Below are positions 1 through 7,649 of a stretch of DNA of 64,000 nt, in pieces (the stretch's first letter is position 1; each line of letters opens with the position of its first letter). The position numbers were made by a program, and so were the translations under genes. Source of the DNA: Paenibacillus eucommiae (GTDB taxonomy: Bacteria > Bacillota > Bacilli > Paenibacillales > NBRC-103111). The stretch covers positions 229,969 to 293,968 of the forward strand of contig NZ_JAGGLB010000007.1 in NCBI RefSeq assembly GCF_017874215.1, given 5' to 3'. The notes under the pieces are model-generated. The model was not told the DNA's origin and made no database searches. It was given only the letters and a program-made list of their open reading frames with translations.

Positions 1-249
1 ACGCTCGCAATCGTCTGATTGCATTGCTTCTTTGAGGATCTGAATGGCCTGTTCTTTTAGCTGGCGAAGTTCTTCTTCACTTGTTGTTTGCAGTCCATTG
101 GGATCATCGACAACAATGCGATCCATGTTAATGATAGTGTCTAGTCCAGCTACGGAAGTTGGATGCTTAAACTTGGTTACTGCACCACGGTTACGCAGCA
201 GTTCCTGGATTTCTTGGTTGAGTTCGTCTTTCGGTATAATTGCATTTAT
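1..249 (-). CDS. Unidentified truncated reading frame, possibly frameshifted at its start
   Basis: This open frame follows the glycosidase-like gene directly and runs off the left edge, so its C-terminal part is missing. Reading from about 240 it begins IIPKDELNQEIQELL and stays open for more than 80 codons with a protein-like composition. It has no usable start: an in-frame TGA lies at 250-252, and the ATG at 244 that follows the upstream TAA is one base out of frame. Inserting a single base after that ATG would give M-A-I-I-P-K-D-E-L, so a one-base deletion or a sequencing error is likely. I do not recognise the family. It is probably the last gene of the 3.1-0 kb operon. Confidence 0.4.
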   Translation of the reverse strand, partial: MNAIIPKDELNQEIQELLRNRGAVTKFKHPTSVAGLDTIINMDRIVVDDPNGLQTTSEEELRQLKEQAIQILKEAMQSDDCER

Positions 250-2897
250 TCAAAAAACAAGGTAAGCTCTGTCTGCTCTTCTTCGATATGAATAAGGACA
301 GCTTCTTCGCTTTCGATATAGGCTCCACCGACTGCATGGCTGGCTTTCTTCCCTGCGGGATGCGGCAGCCGCAATTTGACTGAGGCCGGCCTTCTTTCTG
401 GCCCGCATGTGAACTTAGCTGTGATACGGCCATCGTTCAGTTCGGACTTTACAGTCAGCGAGAACTTGCCGAAGTAGCTGTTCAAATCGGTCAGCTCGAT
501 CACTTCGCCATGCTCAAGCCATTTGCGTGGAATCGCTGGAAGCAGGCGCAGCACATCTCCCTCTTCCATATAAAGCATCCAGCGGCTTTGCATAAGGAAC
601 CAGGCCTCCTCATGTGTTTTATGAGGACTGACCTGATAATAATGCTCCCAGAACGAGTAGGTCTCCCTGTCCGCCAAGCCCGCAAACGAATTATAGTAAG
701 CTTTGAGGAAAGGTTTTACTTCCCCCCGCTTAATATGTGCCCAAGGATGTATACAATAGTACGGTTGGCTAAAGCCGACGTTGCGGGTAAGCATCAATTC
801 ATTGTGGTAATTCATCATGAAATCGGCCACGGATTCATCCAGTGCGATGACTTCATGAAACAAAAGATAAAGCGGGCCCAGCATCGAATCGCGGCCCATA
901 AAGGTAGCGTGAGTGAAGCAGTTTTCCCCTTCTTCATACAGCGCAAGAGGGGCATTGGCTTCTACCCAAGGTGGTGCCGTAGGGACCCAGCTGCCGTCGC
1001 CAAGCGGAACAACCGGAGAGGAAGCAACGGATTGGAAAAAAGCAGTGCGAATATCCGCCTTTAACAGAAGTGCGTGTTCGCCAATTTGACTGGAAAGATC
1101 AGGGTCCGATTCCGCAAGGATTTCTGCCAACCGGCTTAACCCAAGATAGGCATATCCGTTCAGCATATAGGAATGAAACGGATCTTCCGGATCGGCTGTT
1201 TTGCCTTCTATCATGCCGTATCCACGTCCGCGCAGCTCTTCCCTTTCATTGCGTTCGCGCCAGCTTAGCAAATATTGATAGGACTTCAACAGCTTTGGCT
1301 TGATTGCTGCGAGCCACGAATCGTCGCGCGTATAACGATAATGCTCCCCAATGCACCAAAGCGCAGCGCCAGTTTCCAGCATGTATCCGCCAAAGTTTTG
1401 AATAAATCCGTCCTCATGCTGCTTGTCCAGGAAAAAAGCCAGCGCCCTGGCGGACATATCTCCCCAACCCATCGAATCCATAAACTGAATGATAGGTGAG
1501 CTTTCCGAGCCGATAGCCGTATAAATGCCAATAGCAGGAACGATCGTTCCTTCAGGATCTTTGCCATATGAAACCAAATCCAAATGAAGCAGGCCAGCTT
1601 GAATCATTTCTTCAATTCGTTTTTCAGGCAGCTTTATTTGTCCGCCTTTTGCACATCTTTGTTTCCAGAAGCTGCGGCATTCCTCAAAACGAGCTTGAAA
1701 CTTTTGTTCACCTAACCGCTCAGCCCGTTCCCTGCTAATAGGCTCATGAGGCAAATAAAATTCAATCTTAACCGTCTCTCCAGGCTTTAGAAGGATAGCC
1801 GTTTCTTCCGTTCTCAGTGGTTTACCGTTGCAAAAAGTGACACAGAAAACACGATCCTCCGCATACTGGGCAAATCCAGTTCTTCCGTCGAAGGAATAGG
1901 AAATGCCTCCAATGTTAGGGATAAGATTTTTAAACCAGGCATACCTGGGAACCATCGCTGTATTCTCAATGTCAATACTGCAATAAAAGACCGTGTTTTC
2001 AGCTCCACTCGTTTCTGCTTCCAGCAGCTTTGCCCGCTCTTGCGCCTGTTCCTCGGTGAACATATGCCCAAATCCATAACCATCAGCAAGCAAATAATGT
2101 GTGCCCCGCGCTGCTCCAGCTACCAGTGGAGTGGATTCATAGGATACGAAGGAGCGGGAATGATAGCGGATATCGTCGTCAACAAAAGTGGTATGTAAAA
2201 TAGGAAGTATCCCGTCCTCCAGCCTGCGCGTCACGTTGTCTGCACAGCCCATGCCCCTTCCGCTCATATAGTAGTACCTTACTGGCCGGCCTTCATTTTC
2301 TGGCAATCCCCGTTCTATGCTGTGCTGCCTCGGCTGAATCCAATCCCACTGCAGATCTGATCCACCAACTGGAGGTGACCAGAAATTGTTACTCGCACGG
2401 CCTCTAGCCTGAGCTTCAAAAATGCGGGTATCCCTACCCGTTCCAAGCCATATGGGACTAGGCTGATTACGCGTTGCTGCAGCAGCATTATCGTAGGATT
2501 CTTCAGGCTCCGCTTCCAGCTTCGTCAAGTTCGTCAGGAGCCCTCTATCCGTAATAGCCTGCTGAAGCTGATTGTAAGAACGTAGATCCCCAGACTCTGT
2601 AACGGCAGCACCGTAAGCAGGAATGTATATAGGATAATCCTGACTAACATCCTGAACAAAAAAACTAAATGGATGCGTTACGGATTGAACCGTCACAACG
2701 GTTCTCACTTTGCCAAGCGGATCTGACTCTTCAACCTCCAGCTCAATGCGCAGATCTCCATTTGCCTGGAACGACCACGCTTCACCAGACCATTCTCCTT
2801 CCTGTGATATAACTTTCGCAGAAATTAAGACTCCATGGCGAACAAGAATGCTGCCGCTAGAAGGTCCATTTGCCCATAATATAGCTAACTTTTGCAA
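246..2897 (-). CDS. Large six-hairpin glycosidase-like protein
   Basis: About 883 residues with no signal peptide, so probably cytoplasmic. I place the start at a TTG (2897) because GGGAGGG lies 6-7 bases upstream; an ATG nine codons earlier (2924) has no ribosome site. The N-terminal half is rich in Trp/Tyr/Gly and beta-type. The middle (about 400-750) has the helical-hairpin style of (alpha/alpha)6 carbohydrate enzymes, for example GFIQNFGGYMLETGAALW, and the C-terminus looks like a beta domain. This layout is typical of large glycoside hydrolases or phosphorylases acting on oligosaccharides. I cannot fix the GH family or the catalytic acids by eye. It lies 13 bases after the lysine-rich small gene and shares its promoter. 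Confidence 0.7.
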   Translation of the reverse strand: MQKLAILWANGPSSGSILVRHGVLISAKVISQEGEWSGEAWSFQANGDLRIELEVEESDPLGKVRTVVTVQSVTHPFSFFVQDVSQDYPIYIPAYGAAVTESGDLRSYNQLQQAITDRGLLTNLTKLEAEPEESYDNAAAATRNQPSPIWLGTGRDTRIFEAQARGRASNNFWSPPVGGSDLQWDWIQPRQHSIERGLPENEGRPVRYYYMSGRGMGCADNVTRRLEDGILPILHTTFVDDDIRYHSRSFVSYESTPLVAGAARGTHYLLADGYGFGHMFTEEQAQERAKLLEAETSGAENTVFYCSIDIENTAMVPRYAWFKNLIPNIGGISYSFDGRTGFAQYAEDRVFCVTFCNGKPLRTEETAILLKPGETVKIEFYLPHEPISRERAERLGEQKFQARFEECRSFWKQRCAKGGQIKLPEKRIEEMIQAGLLHLDLVSYGKDPEGTIVPAIGIYTAIGSESSPIIQFMDSMGWGDMSARALAFFLDKQHEDGFIQNFGGYMLETGAALWCIGEHYRYTRDDSWLAAIKPKLLKSYQYLLSWRERNEREELRGRGYGMIEGKTADPEDPFHSYMLNGYAYLGLSRLAEILAESDPDLSSQIGEHALLLKADIRTAFFQSVASSPVVPLGDGSWVPTAPPWVEANAPLALYEEGENCFTHATFMGRDSMLGPLYLLFHEVIALDESVADFMMNYHNELMLTRNVGFSQPYYCIHPWAHIKRGEVKPFLKAYYNSFAGLADRETYSFWEHYYQVSPHKTHEEAWFLMQSRWMLYMEEGDVLRLLPAIPRKWLEHGEVIELTDLNSYFGKFSLTVKSELNDGRITAKFTCGPERRPASVKLRLPHPAGKKASHAVGGAYIESEEAVLIHIEEEQTELTLFFE

Positions 2898-2910
2898 GAC
2901 GATTCCCTCC

Positions 2911-3060
2911 CTAAAGTTTTGCATTTACACGACTTTCTTTCTTAGCATACCTCTGAGCTTTCTTCGTAGCTTTCTTCGAAGCTTTCTTCGAAGCTTTCTC
3001 CATAGTTTTCTTCGTATCTTTCTTCGGATAAATTCCCTTCACCAGCTTAACCTGTAACAC
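2911..3060 (-). CDS. Small lysine-rich basic protein (49 residues)
   Basis: This short frame starts with GTG at 3060, preceded by GAAAGGA at ideal spacing, and ends at TAG 2911, just before the ribosome site of the glycosidase-like gene. The product begins MLQVKLVKGIYPKKDTKK and continues with repeats of the KKAS/KKAT type, ending in ESRVNAKL. Roughly one residue in three is Lys or Arg. The repeats are visible in the DNA as 12-bp units related to AGCTTTCTTCGA (2934-3028, plus strand). The protein resembles Lys/Ala-rich histone-like tails and could bind nucleic acid or anionic polymer; that is inference from composition only. A consensus promoter lies 40 bases upstream. Confidence 0.6.
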   Translation of the reverse strand: MLQVKLVKGIYPKKDTKKTMEKASKKASKKATKKAQRYAKKESRVNAKL

Positions 3061-3103
3061 AATTTATCCTTTCAAAATAAAGCCATGGCTTCATTTTGAT
3101 TCG

Positions 3104-3132
3104 ATTATACGACCACCCAGAACGATTGTCAA
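3104..3132 (-). promoter_or_regulatory. Consensus sigma-A promoter
   Basis: On the minus strand TTGACA (3132-3127), a 17-base spacer and TATAAT (3109-3104) match the vegetative consensus exactly. The predicted transcript starts near 3097 and leads into the lysine-rich gene and the glycosidase-like gene. Confidence 0.85.
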
Positions 3133-3138
3133 CAATCG
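3123..3138. promoter_or_regulatory. Inverted repeat over the -35 box, candidate operator
   Basis: CGATTGT-CA-ACAATCG is a perfect 7-bp inverted repeat covering the -35 hexamer of the promoter at 3104-3132. A repressor bound here would block polymerase. No regulator gene is adjacent. Confidence 0.45.
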
Positions 3139-3245
3139 ATTATCATTTGTTTTCTTCATAAAATAAAAGATGAAAAACGGGCTCATCACGCCTTATTCTT
3201 ACATAAAACCCATTATAAGTTTCTGCTTAATCTGGTAATTCCTAC

Positions 3246-3772
3246 GGAGGGAGGGGATGGCTGTGGGCTTGACTATGGGCTCCAGCCGCTGTTAAGGATT
3301 TGTTCCTCTAAATACATTGGCTGTGGGGGTGAGAACAAATCTTTAAAGGCGGGCAAAGGTACTGAGGAGGAGGAGTGCCCGCGGTAACTGCGATCCACCG
3401 TGACCACCAGCCATCTGCAGCTGAAAAGGAACTGAGACTTTAACGATGTTTTTCATCATTAAAAACACCAGTTCCTCTCCACATCCCTACTTTAATGATG
3501 AAAAACATCATTAAAGTAACTTTTAAGACCCAGACAGGCCAAGAAACCTCTTTTAGCGATGAAAAACATCGTTAACGTGGCTGATTGACCTGGAACACTT
3601 ACTTTAACGATGAAAAACATCGTTAAGTGGAGTACACGCTCATTTTGGCGGAGGGAGTTCTCCTACAAGGCTGCTACTAATACTCATCCTTCCCACATCC
3701 CTTCAATCTCAGTTACAAAGTAACGTGCCGAACGCCCACGCTCAAACGGACTGCCAGCAGAACTTTCTAATA
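3246..3772 (+). repeat. Modular intergenic repeat element, copy A
   Basis: This stretch carries no gene and consists of modules that recur at 7650-8173 (inverted) and 57842-58370 (direct). In order they are: a GGAGGGAGGGGATGGCTGTG block with CTCCAGCCGCTGTTAA and inverted GATTTGTTCC / GAACAAATC segments; an array of four 25-bp palindromes; a GTGGAGTACACGCTCATT block; and a CGCTCAAACGGACTGCCAGC block (about 3733-3755). In this copy the outer arm of the large hairpin is degraded. It lies between the glycosidase-like operon and the rpoD terminator. Confidence 0.8.
3439..3627. repeat. Array of four 25-bp palindromes (copy A)
   Basis: Palindromes of the form TTTAACGATGAAAAACATCGTTAAA lie at 3439-3463, 3491-3515, 3552-3576 and 3603-3627, with start-to-start distances of 52, 61 and 51. 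The second has AATGATG paired with CATCATT, so both arms changed together. The segments between palindromes are conserved in the other element copies. Confidence 0.85.
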
Positions 3773-3778
3773 AAACCA

Positions 3779-3816
3779 TAACAAAAAGACCACTGCATCA
3801 TTTAGCCAGTGGTCTT
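3779..3816 (-). terminator. Terminator of the rpoD-like gene
   Basis: Minus-strand hairpin AAGACCACTG / CAGTGGTCTT (arms 3807-3816 and 3786-3795) followed by TTTTTGTT, 15 bases after the rpoD stop codon. Confidence 0.85.
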
Positions 3817-3830
3817 GTCAGTTCAAACTC

Positions 3831-4958
3831 TTATTTCAAAAAATCCTTCAACCGTTTGCTCCGGCTTGGATGTCTCAGCTTGCGCAGTGCCTTCGCTTCG
3901 ATCTGTCTAATCCGTTCGCGGGTGACGCCAAACACCTGGCCAACTTCCTCAAGCGTCCGGGTACGGCCGTCATCAAGTCCAAAACGAAGTCGCAGCACGT
4001 TCTCTTCCCGCTCCGTAAGTGTATCCAGCACATCCTCAAGCTGCTCCTTGAGCAGCTCATAAGCAGCAGCATCGGCCGGTGCCAGAGCCTCCTGATCCTC
4101 AATAAAGTCGCCCAAATTCGAATCGTTCTCTTCGCCGATCGGCGTTTCGAGGGAAACGGGCTCCTGCGAAATTTTCATGATTTCACGCACTTTATCGGTT
4201 GTCAGATCCATTTCCTTGGCAATTTCTTCAGGAGTAGGCTCTCGTCCAAGCTCCTGCAGCAGCTGCCTGGAAACCCGGATGAGCTTATTAATCGTCTCGA
4301 TCATATGCACAGGCACACGGATCGTCCGGGCTTGGTCAGCTATAGCGCGAGTAATCGCCTGACGAATCCACCATGTGGCATACGTACTGAATTTGAACCC
4401 CTTGGAGTGATTAAACTTCTCAACAGCTTTCATTAGACCCATGTTGCCTTCCTGAATTAAATCGAGGAACAGCATGCCGCGGCCGACGTATCTTCTAGCT
4501 ATACTCACAACAAGGCGCAAATTCGCTTCAGCTAATCTCCGCTTTGCTTCTTCGTCACCTTGCTCGATTGCTCTTGCCAAATCTACTTCATCTACGGCTG
4601 AAAGGAGCCCGACACGCCCTATTTCCTTCAAGTACATCCGCACAGAATCGTTAATTTTCAAATCTGGAGTCATGAGGAGATCATCGTCATAATTCAGCTC
4701 ACCGTGCTTCTGATCGTCCGGTACAAGTGAGGGGTCGATATCCGATTCATTCTCGTTATCTACTTCAATGCCAAGCTCGGAAATCTGTTCGAAAAATTCT
4801 TCGAGCTGTTCCGGATCCTGGTCGAATGGGGCGAGCTTTTCCATAATATCCTTGTAGGTAAGCGAAGCGCTTTTTTTACCTTGTTCCAATATAAGGTCCT
4901 TAACCTGCTCAAGCGTTAGCTCTATCTCTATTTCCGCACGTTGATCATCCACTACCAT
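3831..4958 (-). CDS. rpoD: RNA polymerase sigma-70 factor, RpoD/SigA type
   Basis: 375 residues with all regions of a primary sigma factor: region 1.1-like N-terminus (about 1-80, including [11 protein letters not shown]), region 1.2 (about 104-140), region 2 with the -10 recognition helix [17 protein letters not shown] (about 190-206), region 3 (about 215-290), and region 4 with the helix-turn-helix [20 protein letters not shown] (about 333-352). It should direct housekeeping transcription, recognising TTGACA/TATAAT. The start ATG is preceded by GGAGGGGG. In most Firmicutes the main rpoD follows dnaG; here it stands alone, with a promoter at 5092-5120 and a terminator at 3779-3816. It may be a second RpoD paralogue or a relocated main gene. 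Confidence 0.95.
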   Translation of the reverse strand: MVVDDQRAEIEIELTLEQVKDLILEQGKKSASLTYKDIMEKLAPFDQDPEQLEEFFEQISELGIEVDNENESDIDPSLVPDDQKHGELNYDDDLLMTPDLKINDSVRMYLKEIGRVGLLSAVDEVDLARAIEQGDEEAKRRLAEANLRLVVSIARRYVGRGMLFLDLIQEGNMGLMKAVEKFNHSKGFKFSTYATWWIRQAITRAIADQARTIRVPVHMIETINKLIRVSRQLLQELGREPTPEEIAKEMDLTTDKVREIMKISQEPVSLETPIGEENDSNLGDFIEDQEALAPADAAAYELLKEQLEDVLDTLTEREENVLRLRFGLDDGRTRTLEEVGQVFGVTRERIRQIEAKALRKLRHPSRSKRLKDFLK

Positions 4959-5025
4959 CCGCCCCCTCCTCCCTGAAAAAATGGAATAAACTAGGTGTTA
5001 TAAAAATTTTTCCAAGGATTCTTTG

Positions 5026-5055
5026 TTGACAACTATATTATTACTGTGTTATGAT
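5026..5055 (+). promoter_or_regulatory. Sigma-A-type promoter facing the rpoD promoter
   Basis: TTGACA (5026-5031), an 18-base spacer and TATGAT (5050-5055) on the plus strand. No gene starts before the terminator at 5189-5220, so it would make a transcript of about 160 nt running across the minus-strand rpoD promoter. Confidence 0.6.
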
Positions 5056-5091
5056 GAATATGATTATTTTTTTCAAATTTTCCTCTTAACA

Positions 5092-5120
5092 ATTTTATCA
5101 TAATACCTATATGAATGCAA
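5092..5120 (-). promoter_or_regulatory. Promoter of the rpoD-like gene
   Basis: Minus strand TTGCAT (5120-5115), 17-base spacer, TAAAAT (5097-5092). It gives a leader of about 125 nt before the rpoD start codon. Confidence 0.55.
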
Positions 5121-5188
5121 CTCTTTTTCATACATTGTTGTCCCTTTTAACCAGCGCACATCCCGATTTTAATAAGCAGTATTGTACA

Positions 5189-5220
5189 AGCTGTCACCTA
5201 TCCAGGTGACGGCTTTTTTT
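5189..5220 (+). terminator. Intrinsic terminator of the candidate small RNA
   Basis: AGCTGTCACC / GGTGACGGCT form a 10-bp stem with one G-T pair and a six-base loop, followed by seven T. Confidence 0.85.
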
Positions 5221-5304
5221 ATTGCTTTTATATCTCATAGAATGTTGATTATATCAGGTTCCTGCTTCATCTGCCAAGGCTTGATTTTTAAAATAATTTT
5301 TAAA

Positions 5305-5333
5305 TTGATTTATATATCTTGAAGATATATAAT
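5305..5333 (+). promoter_or_regulatory. Promoter of the PadR/MFS operon
   Basis: TTGATT (5305-5310), 17-base spacer, TATAAT (5328-5333). The spacer is almost entirely filled by the first palindromic operator. Confidence 0.75.
5312..5330. promoter_or_regulatory. Palindromic operator 1 (PadR)
   Basis: ATATATCTT-G-AAGATATAT is a perfect palindrome with 9-bp arms between the -35 and -10 boxes. The same arms recur at 5346-5364, centre to centre 34 bp. PadR repressors commonly bind such AT-rich dyads at their own promoter. Confidence 0.75.
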
Positions 5334-5345
5334 CATCAACATTGA

Positions 5346-5364
5346 ATATATCTTCAAGATATAT
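5346..5364. promoter_or_regulatory. Palindromic operator 2 (PadR)
   Basis: ATATATCTT-C-AAGATATAT has arms identical to operator 1. It lies just downstream of the predicted transcription start and reaches into the start codon of padR, where the ribosome site would normally be. Confidence 0.75.
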
Positions 5365-5923
5365 GAAAGGGATGATTGAAATTTACGAGCTATACATCGT
5401 TGGCGAATTGCTTGCCGGTCCTAAGCATGGCTACCTGCTCCATTCTATTCTTAAAGCAGTGCTCGGGCCGTTCCGGCAAATTAGCTGGGGCGTATTGTAT
5501 CCATTAATGAACAAGCTCGTGAAAGCTGGCATGCTTCAGGAAATGAAAGATGAGACAGCTGCGAAAGGCCGGCGTAAACGTGTATTTGCATTGACTCCTG
5601 AAGGTAGAGAGAGGTTCCTTGAGCTTATGGAAACACCTCTCGAGTACAACCTTGAAACGGAAATTACCTTCAAGCTGAAGATGATGTACTTTTTACATGT
5701 ACCTGTTAGTATCCGCATCTCCTGCATCCAGCAATATCTAGGCTACATTCAGCAAATTCTCGATTTTCAAAAAGCAAACGAACAGCACGTGGCTCAACAT
5801 CCTAATATTGCTACAGATGAGAAAGAACAGAATCAAATTTACTTTAATTACTGCTTCCATGTGATGGAGGCTGAGAAGGAATGGCTGCTTCAGGAGATGG
5901 ATAGACTGATTTCATTGAAATAA
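5363..5923 (+). CDS. PadR family transcriptional repressor
   Basis: 186 residues from ATG 5363; ATG 5372 is an alternative, and a TTG at 5342 would lie inside the operator region. The N-terminal winged helix (about 1-90) carries the family signature: YELYIVGELLAGPKHGYLLH, then GVLYPLMNKLVKAGML and a basic wing KGRRKRVFALTPEGRERF. The C-terminal helical part (about 95-180) is the usual dimerisation region. The gene is 43 bp upstream of a drug exporter. The twin palindromes in its promoter suggest that it represses itself and the pump and is released by a phenolic or drug-like ligand. The ligand is unknown. Confidence 0.88.
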   Translation: MKGMIEIYELYIVGELLAGPKHGYLLHSILKAVLGPFRQISWGVLYPLMNKLVKAGMLQEMKDETAAKGRRKRVFALTPEGRERFLELMETPLEYNLETEITFKLKMMYFLHVPVSIRISCIQQYLGYIQQILDFQKANEQHVAQHPNIATDEKEQNQIYFNYCFHVMEAEKEWLLQEMDRLISLK

Positions 5924-5965
5924 GCTCAAATTGTAGACAAAAAAGAAAGAGGTTGTTAACCGGCA

Positions 5966-7477
5966 ATGGATAAAAGCAGAACAAATATTAAATGGACGGT
6001 ATTGGGACTTTTACTCGGCCTGTTTATGGCGGCATTGGACCAGACGATCGTTTCCACAGCGATGCCTACCATCGTAGGCGAATTCGGCGGATTTGAACAA
6101 CTCGTATGGGTTTTCTCGGCTTATATGATCGCGACAGTTGTAGCAACACCAGTTTTCGGAAAATTGTCCGATATGTACGGCCGCAAACGTTTTTTTATGC
6201 TTGGACTAGGCATTTTCCTGCTCGGCTCCATTCTGTGCGGTCTAGCCCAGGGAATGACTGAGCTGATCCTTTTCCGTGCACTTCAAGGGATTGGTGGCGG
6301 TGCGATAATGCCGCTTTGCTTTGCCGTTATCTTCGATATTTTCCCTCCGGAAAAACGCGGTAAAATGAACGGACTATTCGGCGCCGTATTTGGGATGTCC
6401 AGTGTTTTTGGACCGATGGCAGGCGCTTTTTTTACCGACAAAATCGACTGGCGCTGGGTATTTTACATCAACGTTCCTATCGGGATTGTCTCACTTATTC
6501 TGCTGGCCCTTTTCTACAAGGAATCCAATCAAAAGGTAAAACAGATCATCGACTGGGGCGGTGTTGTCCTTTTAGCTACGACAGTTCTTACGCTCATGTT
6601 CGCTCTGGAGATGGGTGGTAAGACATATGCTTGGAGCTCCTGGCAGATTCTTGGCTTATTCGCAGCATTTGTAGTCTCTTTCATCATCTTCTTGACGGTA
6701 GAACGAAAAGTGAAAAACCCAATCATAGCCCTTCAACTGTTCAAAAACAGAGTATTTACAGCCAGCCAGCTGGCCAGCTTTCTATATGGAGCCATTATGA
6801 TTTCCGGTGCTACTTATATTCCCATTTTCGTGCAAGGTGTATACGGGGGTTCCGCCAGTTCTGCCGGTCAGACACTAACCCCAATGATGCTTGGAGTCGT
6901 AGCCAGCAGTATGCTCGGCGGAAGATTTGTCGGAAAATTTGTGTTTCGCAACATTATGATCGTGTCAGCATGCATTCTAATAGTCGCCCTTGCGCTGCTC
7001 GGCACCATTACCGCAGATACTTCACGCGCTATCGTAACTGTATACATGGTTTTTGTTGGTCTTGGCATCGGTGTATCGTTTGTCGTCTTCAACATTTCTA
7101 CCTTACACGGAGTAAGCAATCAATATAAAGGCGCGGCTGTATCCATGATCAGCTTTTTCCGGACAATCGGCTCCGCCCTTGGCGTCACTATATTCGGAGT
7201 GATCCAGACTCGCCGCCTGACGAATAACATTACCGAGATTCTGCCTGATCCGGAGCAAGCTAAGCAATTTGGAGATCCACAAGCACTGCTGCAGCCAGAA
7301 GTACGCAAGCTATTCCCGCCAGATGTGCTGCAAAAAATGATCGACGGCTTAGCAGACTCCATTGCCTTTGTGTTCCAGTGGAGTATTGTCCTGCCTATCC
7401 TGGCTTTTCTGCTGATTCTGCTTATGGGAAGAGCTAACATTGAGAAGAGCAAGCCTGGAGAGAATGCGGGAGGTTAG
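5966..7477 (+). CDS. MFS multidrug exporter, DHA2 (14-helix) family
   Basis: 503 residues, an integral membrane protein that should export drugs in exchange for protons. The first helix has the family pattern LGLFMAALDQTIVSTAMPTI. Motif A GKLSDMYGRKRFF follows helix 2, and GAVFGMSSVFGPMAGAFF matches motif C of exporters. Hydrophobic segments continue to a predicted total of 14, as in EmrB/LmrB/Mdr-type pumps. AAAGAGG lies upstream of ATG 5966. It forms an operon with the padR gene 43 bp before it and ends at the terminator at 7578-7602. Substrate cannot be read from the sequence. Confidence 0.92.
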   Translation: MDKSRTNIKWTVLGLLLGLFMAALDQTIVSTAMPTIVGEFGGFEQLVWVFSAYMIATVVATPVFGKLSDMYGRKRFFMLGLGIFLLGSILCGLAQGMTELILFRALQGIGGGAIMPLCFAVIFDIFPPEKRGKMNGLFGAVFGMSSVFGPMAGAFFTDKIDWRWVFYINVPIGIVSLILLALFYKESNQKVKQIIDWGGVVLLATTVLTLMFALEMGGKTYAWSSWQILGLFAAFVVSFIIFLTVERKVKNPIIALQLFKNRVFTASQLASFLYGAIMISGATYIPIFVQGVYGGSASSAGQTLTPMMLGVVASSMLGGRFVGKFVFRNIMIVSACILIVALALLGTITADTSRAIVTVYMVFVGLGIGVSFVVFNISTLHGVSNQYKGAAVSMISFFRTIGSALGVTIFGVIQTRRLTNNITEILPDPEQAKQFGDPQALLQPEVRKLFPPDVLQKMIDGLADSIAFVFQWSIVLPILAFLLILLMGRANIEKSKPGENAGG

Positions 7478-7577
7478 AAAAGGAAGGCTTGTAACGTTGC
7501 AGCAGCGAAACTGAATTGAAGATTGTTTGGAGCTGCTTTGAAGGTGTTTTGAAAATGATTAAAAGGTCTAATTGAAG

Positions 7578-7602
7578 GTCCGGCTGATGCCGGGCTTTTT
7601 TT
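7578..7602 (+). terminator. Terminator of the PadR/MFS operon
   Basis: GTCCGGC-TGAT-GCCGGGC stem-loop followed by seven T, about 100 bases after the exporter stop. Confidence 0.85.
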
Positions 7603-7649
7603 AATACCCATTCATTTAATTGCTTTACAGCGATAAATTATAAAAAAAC

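Larger units (their letters stand above)
5062..5220 (+). ncRNA. Candidate small RNA between rpoD and padR
   Basis: The stretch is bounded by the promoter at 5026-5055 and the strong terminator at 5189-5220 and contains no plausible reading frame. It opens with a T-rich stretch and does not match a riboswitch I recognise. Its 5' part covers the rpoD promoter region on the opposite strand. It could be a regulatory RNA, or simply transcriptional interference with rpoD. This is inference from signal layout only. Confidence 0.4.

Noticed and set aside
2710..3057. Plus-strand frame rich in FLRSFLRSF
   Set aside because: It is the antisense shadow of the lysine-rich small gene and the start of the glycosidase-like gene; it has no ribosome site and its repeats come from the 12-bp DNA unit.
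3439..3627. Possible CRISPR array (regularly spaced repeats)
   Set aside because: The repeats are palindromic and degenerate, the intervals of 26-36 bases are conserved between element copies rather than unique, and there are no cas genes in the window.
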